A stretch of DNA of 64,000 nt from Micromonospora arborensis (lineage in GTDB: Bacteria; Actinomycetota; Actinomycetes; Mycobacteriales; Micromonosporaceae). Below are positions 58,803 through 64,000 of the stretch, in pieces. Below the pieces are notes generated by a model. It was not told the origin of the DNA, made no database searches, and saw only the letters and a program-made list of their open reading frames with translations. Numbering within the stretch: position 1 is the first letter of the stretch; each line of letters starts with the position of its first letter. The DNA lies in assembly GCF_003205615.1 (NCBI RefSeq), contig NZ_PYBV01000026.1, positions 25,015-89,014 on the forward strand, given 5' to 3'. Made by a program: the position numbers and the translations under genes.

Positions 58803-59273
58803 ATGGTCGACGACTCTCCCGCCCCCGTTGTCCGCCAGTTGCGCCTCGTGGTGGAGGCAGCCGACCACGAGGCCGCCGTCGCGTTCTTCCGCGACGCGCT
58901 CGGCCTGCCCGAGGAGGCGGCGTTCAGCGGCGACGGGGACGCCCGGGTGGTGATCCTGGAGGCCGGCCGCGCCACCCTGGAGATCGCCAACCCGGCACAG
59001 AAGCGCATGATCGACGAGGTCGAGGTGGGTCGTCAGGTCGCGCCCCGCATCCGGGTGGCCTTCGAGGTGGACGACGCCAGGGCGACGACGGCCCGACTGG
59101 TCGCCGCCGGGGCGAACGAGATCGCGCCGCCCACGCGCACGCCGTGGCAGTCGCTCAACTCCCGCCTCGACGCCCCCGCAGACCTGCAGATCACCGTCTT
59201 CCAGGAGCTGCGTACGCCGGACGAACTGGCCGGGTCGGACGGCGCGCACCCCGGGCGTGACACCGAGGCTTGA
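58803..59273 (+). CDS. VOC/glyoxalase-family protein
   Basis: 156 residues. VRQLRLVVEAADHEAAVAFF at the start, RDALGLPEEAAFSGDGDARV, VILEAGRATLEIANPAQKRM, then the second half RIRVAFEVDDARATTARLVA and APADLQITVFQEL. This is the typical two-module VOC fold. Metal ligands are not secure: the second-half Asp-Glu pair is weak. Substrate unknown. It diverges from trmO, with about 100 bp between the starts. Confidence 0.82.
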   Translation: MVDDSPAPVVRQLRLVVEAADHEAAVAFFRDALGLPEEAAFSGDGDARVVILEAGRATLEIANPAQKRMIDEVEVGRQVAPRIRVAFEVDDARATTARLVAAGANEIAPPTRTPWQSLNSRLDAPADLQITVFQELRTPDELAGSDGAHPGRDTEA

Positions 59274-59698
59274 GCCGGCCCGCTGCGTTACGTCATGCAG
59301 CCCGGGCACGTCTTCGTCCGGTACCGCATCTGACCGTGGATGTCCCGGGCCGAGTCGGCCGTCCCATTCGGCGGTCGCTCGACGGATTGTCCGTTTCCGC
59401 GGTCGCGCGGAGGGAGATCGACTCCATATCGCCGAGGTTGCGGTATCTGAGTGCCGAGATACCCCCAGCTCGCCGATATGAGTGGATCACGCCGCGTCGG
59501 CGGTGAGGAGACGGACCCGTTGTCCGATTCCCGGGAGTGGCCGGGGCCGCACCTTGCCGGGGCACCGGCATTTCCGGAATGCCCGACACGTGAACCCGGT
59601 TGTGTCCCCCGTACCGTCGGAGCCCAAACCCTTTCCGCGGTCATCTCCCGAGGAGCGTTCACCCCGGAGCGCTCCGCACGATCGAGAGGGCCACCATC
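59274..59698. other. 425-bp leader region upstream of a secreted protein gene
   Basis: No gene supported. It holds one copy of the ~73-bp palindromic element (59416-59488), followed by about 210 bp of GC-rich leader before the GTG at 59699. I could not recognise a known riboswitch in it. Confidence 0.55.
59416..59488. repeat. Palindromic element, copy 1 (degenerate)
   Basis: Ends GATCGACTCC and TGAGTGGATC with inner arms TATCGCCGAG and CTCGCCGATA, then GGTATCT and AGATACC. It is the same family as the copy at 62851-62926, with more mismatches in the stem. Confidence 0.8.
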
Positions 59699-60460
59699 GT
59701 GAAGGTCGACTTCACCCGATGGCTCCCCGCCATCGCTAAGGACTCGTACCGCAAGACCGCGCTGAGCGTGGTGGGTGTGGCCGCCCTTGGCGGTCTGGCG
59801 CTCGCGCCGACCGCGGCTGCCGCACCGGTCACCACCGGACCGCACCAGGGCGCCGTCGCCGCCATCGACCTCGCCACCGGCAAGACCGCAGGCAAGACCG
59901 CCGGCAAGACCGCAGGCAAGGCTGCCGGCAAGACCGCCGCCCCGGCCCGCCACGAGGACCAGCCCATCGAGTCGGGGCTGACCACCGGCTCCGCCACCGG
60001 CAAGCCGCCGGCCGGAAAGCCCAGCCGAGACGAGCTGATTCCGCACGGCGTCGAAGGCGCGCAGTCACGCGTTCCGCTCGACGACGCGCAACTGGCCAAC
60101 GCCCGGGCGATCGTCGACGCCGCCAAGAAGACCGGCGTCGGTGACCGGGGCGCGGTGGTCGGCGTCGCCACCTCGCTGCAGGAGTCGAAGCTGTACAACC
60201 TCGGCCACCTCGGCGCGTACAACGACCACGACTCGCAGGGCCTGTTCCAGCAGCGCCCGTCGTCCGGTTGGGGCACGCCCGACCAGGTCACCGACCCGGA
60301 GTACGCGGCCACCGCGTTCTTCACGGCACTCAAGAACGTCGACGGCTGGCAGAACCTGCCGCTGACCGCCGCCGCGCAGACCGTTCAGGTGTCCGCCTTC
60401 CCGTACGCGTACGCGCAGTGGGAGGAGCAGGCCGCGGACATCGTCCAGCAGATCTGGTGA
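59699..60460 (+). CDS. Secreted lytic-transglycosylase-like protein with Lys/Ala repeats
   Basis: 253 residues from a GTG (GAGAGGG upstream). The signal peptide runs through VVGVAALGGLALAPTAAAAP. A low-complexity stretch (GKTAGKTAGKTAGKAAGKTA) and a linker follow. The C-terminal domain (~125-253) has RAIVDAAKKTGVGDRGAVVG, VATSLQESKLYNLGHLG with the likely catalytic Glu, HDSQGLFQQRPSSGWGTPDQ and AQTVQVSAFPYAYAQWEEQA. This is the domain that often precedes NlpC/P60 in actinobacterial wall hydrolases. A paralogue lies at 63595. Confidence 0.82.
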   Translation: MKVDFTRWLPAIAKDSYRKTALSVVGVAALGGLALAPTAAAAPVTTGPHQGAVAAIDLATGKTAGKTAGKTAGKAAGKTAAPARHEDQPIESGLTTGSATGKPPAGKPSRDELIPHGVEGAQSRVPLDDAQLANARAIVDAAKKTGVGDRGAVVGVATSLQESKLYNLGHLGAYNDHDSQGLFQQRPSSGWGTPDQVTDPEYAATAFFTALKNVDGWQNLPLTAAAQTVQVSAFPYAYAQWEEQAADIVQQIW

Positions 60461-60474
60461 CACCCGCGACACGC

Positions 60475-60506
60475 GCCGGCCGGCCCTCGTTCGAGGGCCG
60501 GCCGGC
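60475..60506. terminator. Strong bidirectional terminator
   Basis: A 15-bp perfect stem (60475-60489 against 60492-60506) with a TT centre, between two convergent genes. Confidence 0.9.
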
Positions 60507-60526
60507 TTCGTCGTACCCGAGTTGTG

Positions 60527-61894
60527 TCAGCAGGCGGGGTAGAGCCGGCGGGTGCCGACACCGGCGGCGTACGCGCCCCGGTCGCTGAACCGGCAGCCGT
60601 AGTCGGGCCGGGCCACCACCGCCGGATCGGTGACGGTGTCGCCGGCCGGGCGCTTGCCCGTGCGTACCCAGGACACCAGGTCGTCCCAGGCGGCGCCGGC
60701 CTCGGCCGGGCTGAACTCGCAGTGCTGCGTGGTCCGGATGGCCCGCTGCACCACCACCTTGCCGCGACCGTTGCGCGCGGCGTCGGTGGCGTACGCCTGC
60801 TCCATGCTGAACGGTACGAACAGGTCGCCGAGGCCGTGCAGGCTGAGCACCGGCGCGGTGGGCCGACCGGCGATCCGCGGTACCTCGGTCAGCGTCGGCA
60901 GGAGCCGTTGCACGACGTTCTCCGGGGCGACCCGCTGCACGGTGGCGTTGACGTTGACCGGGCTGTTCGGGGTGTAGCGGGTGAGCAGGTTGGTGGAGAG
61001 CTGACCGGGCCGCTCGGCGGGGGAGTCACCGCCACTCGTCACCGTGATGGAGAAGAGGAAGTCCTTCCAGACCGCGAACGCCGCGTCCGCACCCGGGCGT
61101 GCCCCGCCCGAACGGTTCACCGTGATCGCCCGCAACTGCTTGCCCCGGTCGGTGGTGGTGTCCGGCCCGGTGGGGGTCAGCCCGGCCAGACCGAGCGCCA
61201 CCTGGATGCGCGGCACCGCGTTGGTGAGATAGTCAGTCGGTGTGGGGTAGGCCGGCACGTCGGCGACCGCCTGCGCGACCAGGTTGTAGTCCAGGTAGAA
61301 GTCGAGCAACGTCTGATCGCCGAGCACCCCGCACATCGGCAGCGCCCCGTCGTAGTAGCCGGGATACTGCTCCAGCGAGCGACCGATGACGTACCCGCCC
61401 ATCGACACTCCGGCGATGTAGGTGTGGTGCGGTCGGCGGACCGTCCGTCCGAAGTGGTCCGTCAGATCCTTGGTCCCGAGCACCCCGGAGCGAATGTCGA
61501 AGCCGTTGCGGTCGTACGAGGACGACGCCCAGGCGTACCCCTGCTCAAGGAGACGCTGGCGCAGCCCGAAGCCCGGCGGTTCCGGCGAGAGCACCGTGCC
61601 CTGGCCGCGGTAGCCGTGCGCCCACAGCACCAGGTCGCCGTTCCACCTGGCGGGGACCTCGATGATGTACCCCGCGTGGCGGTGCACACCCTGGCGTACC
61701 GTCGTCGAGTTGCCGCCCACGACCAGTGGGGCCAACGGCGGATTCTCGATGGTGTACCCGGGCAGCGGCTGGCCGCCACTCGGGCCGTGCCCGGTGGCGC
61801 TGGCCGGCGCGGCACCGGCCAACCCGACCGCGAGGGTCAACGTCGCGGTGGCGGCGAGTAGGCGACGAAGGGTACGAACGGGTACGGACAGCAT
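60527..61894 (-). CDS. Secreted alpha/beta hydrolase
   Basis: 455 residues. A signal peptide (TLRRLLAATATLTLAVGLAG) ends near APASATG. The mature enzyme has the oxyanion region VLWAHGYRGQG, the nucleophile elbow YIAGVSMGGYVIGRSLEQYP (GVSMGG) and VLSLHGLGDLFVPF with a likely acid Asp. A late His stands in TTQHCEFSPAEAGAAWDDLV. A large insert between the elbow and the acid carries paired cysteines, and the final YPAC gives a possible disulfide. It resembles secreted esterases/tannase-type hydrolases; substrate not predicted. ATG at 61894 with GGGGAG upstream. Confidence 0.8.
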   Translation of the reverse strand: MLSVPVRTLRRLLAATATLTLAVGLAGAAPASATGHGPSGGQPLPGYTIENPPLAPLVVGGNSTTVRQGVHRHAGYIIEVPARWNGDLVLWAHGYRGQGTVLSPEPPGFGLRQRLLEQGYAWASSSYDRNGFDIRSGVLGTKDLTDHFGRTVRRPHHTYIAGVSMGGYVIGRSLEQYPGYYDGALPMCGVLGDQTLLDFYLDYNLVAQAVADVPAYPTPTDYLTNAVPRIQVALGLAGLTPTGPDTTTDRGKQLRAITVNRSGGARPGADAAFAVWKDFLFSITVTSGGDSPAERPGQLSTNLLTRYTPNSPVNVNATVQRVAPENVVQRLLPTLTEVPRIAGRPTAPVLSLHGLGDLFVPFSMEQAYATDAARNGRGKVVVQRAIRTTQHCEFSPAEAGAAWDDLVSWVRTGKRPAGDTVTDPAVVARPDYGCRFSDRGAYAAGVGTRRLYPAC

Positions 61895-62152
61895 CGATGC
61901 TCCCCATCGGACGTACGTCGCCCCGGGGGCGACCAGGCGGGACGGTTGCCTACCGGCCGGTAGCGACCTGAACCTAGAACCGCCGTCGACCAGTGTCAAT
62001 GGCTGCGCTGACCGGCCAGTCAAGCGCGACTGTCCGACCGATCAGCCCAGCCCGTACGCCTCGACCGGCGGCCACAGCCGTCGGGTGAACGTTCCCTCGA
62101 CGCCACCGCACCCGGGGCGTGGGCCGGCGGGCCGGTCGGGTTGACTGTCGGC

Positions 62153-62464
62153 GTGGACGAGTCGATCTGGGAAGCGGCCCGTGCGTCGCGCAGTTGGTTG
62201 GACGCGGCGAACGGCACTGGGCAGACCGAACTGACCTGCCGCATCCTCAAGCTCACCGAGGAGGCGGGAGAGGCGTCAGCCGCCTGGATCGGCCTGCTCG
62301 GGCAGAATCCGCGCAAGGGCGTCACCCACACCCGCGAGGACGTCGCAGCGGAGCTGGCCGACGTAGCCTTCACGGCGTTGGTGGCCATCGAGAGTCTGGG
62401 GCTGGACGCACGGACGGTCCTGGACGCCTGCGCCGCAAAGGTGCGCTCCCGCCTCCCGAAGTGA
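62153..62464 (+). CDS. MazG-like nucleotide pyrophosphohydrolase family protein
   Basis: About 103 residues. The MazG-like four-helix pattern is visible: CRILKLTEEAGEASAAWIGL with the E-E..E metal ligands, then TREDVAAELADVAFTALVAI with E-L-x-D, the second metal pair. Such proteins hydrolyse non-canonical or damaged nucleoside triphosphates. A GTG at 62153 gives VDESIWEAARASRSW; an in-frame TTG at 62141 would add four residues. It is the last gene before a long non-coding repeat region. Confidence 0.78.
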   Translation: MDESIWEAARASRSWLDAANGTGQTELTCRILKLTEEAGEASAAWIGLLGQNPRKGVTHTREDVAAELADVAFTALVAIESLGLDARTVLDACAAKVRSRLPK

Positions 62465-62489
62465 CGGCCGGTCCAGTCGGACCCGTGTG

Positions 62490-62705
62490 ACACACGCGGC
62501 GATCCGTCTCGCGCGGGTAGTCCGTCTCTTCCCCTGAGTTTGTCTCGCGCCGTCAGGTGTCGCGCCCGGTTGGCCGTCGCGCGCGGTCAGGCGTTTCGCG
62601 CGGTTGTCCGTCGTGCGGTCATCTGCCTCGCGGGGTCTGCCTTGGGCCGTCAGTGTTGCGCGCGGCCAGGTGTGTTTCGAGGCGATTCGCCTTGCGCTGC
62701 CAATC
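62490..62705. repeat. Short degenerate repeats (~17 nt)
   Basis: About a dozen imperfect units of the type (C/T)GTC(T/G)CGCGC with GGT(C)AGG or GGTTG follow each other: CCGTCTCGCGC, TGTCTCGCGCC, GTCGCGCCCGG, CCGTCGCGCGCGGTCAGG, GTTTCGCGCGGTTG and so on. Unit length varies from about 15 to 20 nt. Confidence 0.65.
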
Positions 62706-62850
62706 AAGCGTCGGTTACTTGGTCGCCTCGACGAGTCTGGCGGCGTATCCAGCGCGGCGCACCCGCCTGGTCGCCGACACGGGTGGCTGACTTGGAGACA
62801 AATGCGCGCTTTGTCCGGTTACGTGGGCCACAGGCCGGGCATCACGTTCA

Positions 62851-62926
62851 TGATCCACTCCATGTCGCCGGTATTGGGGTATCCGGGGCGACGGATACCC
62901 CAACATCGGCGATACGGAGTGGATCA
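62851..62926. repeat. Palindromic element, copy 2 (near-perfect)
   Basis: TGATCCACTCC (62851-62861) pairs with GGAGTGGATCA (62916-62926). The inner segments TGTCGCCG and CGGCGATA, then TTGGGGTATCCG and CGGATACCCCAA, also pair, leaving a 6-nt loop. One or two mismatches and two G-T pairs break a stem of about 35 bp. Confidence 0.9.
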
Positions 62927-63039
62927 CGCTCAATCGGATGCCCTGAGGCCTCACTCGCTGACCAATCTGGGCGCTTTGTCCGGTCCAGGGCGCCGCTGGC
63001 CTGTGACCGGTGGCATCCGTGCCCCGGAATCATGGCCGG

Positions 63040-63480
63040 GCCGGGGTCGTTACACACCCTGACGATCGCAGCACCACCGACTGGCCCCGTGCGTTGGGGT
63101 GCTGGCCGCGGGGTTGGAATGCCGACCCCCACCGGGTCGTTGTGATCCCCACGAACGACCGCCCGGCCGCCGCCTTTACGAGGTGCCGATGGACGGGCCA
63201 CCCCCGGAATGACCCCGGACCCCGGGTCGTTACACACAGACCCGATGCCACAAGCCCCCGCTCGTGGCCCACCCCGGGGAATGACCCCGGACCGCGGGTC
63301 GCAGACCCGGCGCCACGAGTCCCCGCAGGTGAGCGCCGCACCGGGTGCCACAAGCCCCCCGCTCGTAGGTCGCCCCCGGGAATCGTCCCGGTCCCCGGGT
63401 CGTTACACACAGACCTGGCGCCACAAGCCCCCGCTTGCAGGCCGCCGCCCCCGGCGCACGAGCCCCCCGCTTGTAGACGC
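63040..63480. repeat. Degenerate ~70-nt tandem repeat array
   Basis: The units share the order: GGAATGACCCCGGAC, CGGGTCGTTACACACAGAC, C(T/C)GGCGCCACAAGCCCCC, GCT(C/T)GTAGG. The best copies start near 63206, 63278 and 63379; partial ones lie at 63050, 63107, 63330 and 63440. GGGTCGTTACACACAGA occurs identically at 63224-63240 and 63397-63413. Confidence 0.8.
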
Positions 63481-63531
63481 CGACCCCTTTCAGACTTTTC
63501 CCGGTTAGTGCAGCGCCCGGACGAGGTGCTC

Positions 63532-63569
63532 ACACCGGCACGCCTTCCCCCTTTTTGGCGTGTGGGTGT
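63532..63569 (+). promoter_or_regulatory. Leader hairpin of the last gene
   Basis: ACACC..CACGCC (63532-63544) pairs with GGCGTG..GGTGT (63557-63569) around a pyrimidine-rich loop TTCCCCCTTTTT. It ends 11 nt before the AAGGAG ribosome binding site, so it could affect message stability or translation. Confidence 0.5.
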
Positions 63570-63594
63570 CCTTACCCCCGAAGGAGCTACCCCC

Positions 63595-64000
63595 ATGAAC
63601 ACGATCATGCGTAAGAGCGTCCTGTCCGTTGCGGGTCTCGCGTTCGCCGGTGGTGTCTTCGCCGGTCCGATCGCCGCCCACGCCAACCCGGCCGTGGACG
63701 CCAAGCCCGCCGCTGTCGCGGTGCAGGCTGACAAGCCGGACACCGCCAAGCTGATCCCGCACGGCACCCAGGGCGACCAGTCCCACATCACCCTCGACGA
63801 CGAGCAGATCGGCAACGCCAAGGCGATCATCGCCGCCACGAAGAAGGCCGGCCTGCCCGAGCGGGCCGCGGTCATCTCGATCGCGACGAGCCTGCAGGAG
63901 TCGAAGCTGGAGAACCTGGGCCACCTCGGCGACATGCACGACCACGACTCGCTGGGCCTGCTCCAGCAGCGCCCCAGCTCCGGTTGGGCTACTCCGGAGC
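63595..64000 (+). CDS. Secreted lytic-transglycosylase-like protein, cut by window edge
   Basis: The first 135 codons of a plus-strand gene. ATG at 63595 with AAGGAG upstream. The signal peptide VLSVAGLAFAGGVFAGPIAA ends near AHANP, then a short linker, then the same domain as the 59.7-kb gene: AKLIPHGTQGDQSHITLDDE, AIIAATKKAGLPERAAVISI, ATSLQESKLENLGHLGDMHD and HDSLGLLQQRPSSGWATPE. The linker lacks the GKTA repeats. The missing end would show whether an NlpC/P60 domain follows; the 59.7-kb paralogue has none. Confidence 0.85.
   Translation, partial: MNTIMRKSVLSVAGLAFAGGVFAGPIAAHANPAVDAKPAAVAVQADKPDTAKLIPHGTQGDQSHITLDDEQIGNAKAIIAATKKAGLPERAAVISIATSLQESKLENLGHLGDMHDHDSLGLLQQRPSSGWATPE

Larger units (their letters stand above)
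62465..63594. other. 1.13-kb non-coding region rich in repeats
   Basis: No gene supported. It contains a field of short degenerate repeats (62490-62705), a palindromic element (62851-62926), a degenerate repeat array (63040-63480) and a hairpin (63532-63569), all upstream of a secreted-protein gene. Confidence 0.7.

Noticed and set aside
62490..63480. Possible CRISPR array
   Set aside because: Repeat units are degenerate and of uneven length, spacers are not unique sequences of equal size, and no cas gene is present.
59274..63594. c-di-AMP (ydaO) riboswitch upstream of the two wall-hydrolase genes
   Set aside because: Such leaders are common before actinobacterial wall hydrolases, but I could not find the conserved core in either leader; only generic hairpins were seen. 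An Infernal search would decide.

Overview
The window is very GC-rich DNA with dense coding, many GTG starts, short intergenic gaps and frequent 1-4 nt stop/start overlaps. Together with actinobacterial families (SigE-type sigma factor, DUF3152, WYL regulators, mycothiol-dependent formaldehyde dehydrogenase, class F sortase, an Fe-S photolyase-like cryptochrome, an actinobacterial-type SOS box), this points to a filamentous actinomycete, most likely Micromonosporaceae (Micromonospora-like). It reads as chromosomal housekeeping and accessory sequence. I see no integrase, transposase, phage, plasmid, rRNA, tRNA or CRISPR locus, and no large biosynthetic gene cluster.

Layout. 0-10 kb: an OmpR-type two-component system cut by the left edge, L-rhamnose mutarotase, a secreted AMIN-like protein, a divergent MFS/ArsR pair, a DUF3152 lipoprotein with a metzincin-like zinc site, a SigE-family sigma factor with its partner, and a hybrid histidine kinase fused to a receiver and an RsbW-like ATPase. 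10-19 kb: a decayed M28 peptidase, an SDR, htpG, a NarL-type two-component system, an Lnt-like acyltransferase, a ThuA-like protein and dinB under a LexA box. 19-21 kb: a tight four-gene operon (wHTH regulator, TM-coiled-coil protein, CDP-alcohol phosphatidyltransferase, VTT/DedA-like protein) behind a promoter covered by a palindrome. 21-26 kb: VOC/WYL and GNAT genes, then a TetR-controlled group with an internally deleted NAD(P)-binding gene, a PPOX protein and a haloalkane dehalogenase.

26-44 kb: a glutamate-synthase-like FMN protein, a Tat-exported amidase with two peptidoglycan-binding domains, an MscS-like channel with a phosphothreonine-like repeat tail, an MFS carrier, YchJ followed by a 5'-truncated VOC relic, CorA, a class F sortase beside a possible cargo protein, another MFS gene preceded by a large palindromic element, lycopene cyclase, RNase HI, a CxxC plus pentapeptide-repeat fusion, and uncharacterised membrane proteins. 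44-59 kb: LysE/MocR, an ABC pair, a WYL regulator diverging from a two-gene module across a perfect palindrome, a Baeyer-Villiger monooxygenase with an SDR, cryptochrome, LtrA, DoxX, the mycothiol formaldehyde dehydrogenase with its MBL partner, TrmO and a VOC protein.

59-64 kb: two paralogous secreted lytic-transglycosylase-like proteins (the second cut by the right edge), a secreted alpha/beta hydrolase and a MazG-like protein. These sit among non-coding repeats: two copies of one ~75-bp palindromic element, a field of short (~17 nt) degenerate repeats, and a degenerate ~70-nt repeat array. The most interesting items are the four-gene membrane-lipid operon and its operator, the WYL-palindrome module, the palindromic element families, the channel with repeated T-Q-V-V motifs, and three decayed or partly deleted genes.
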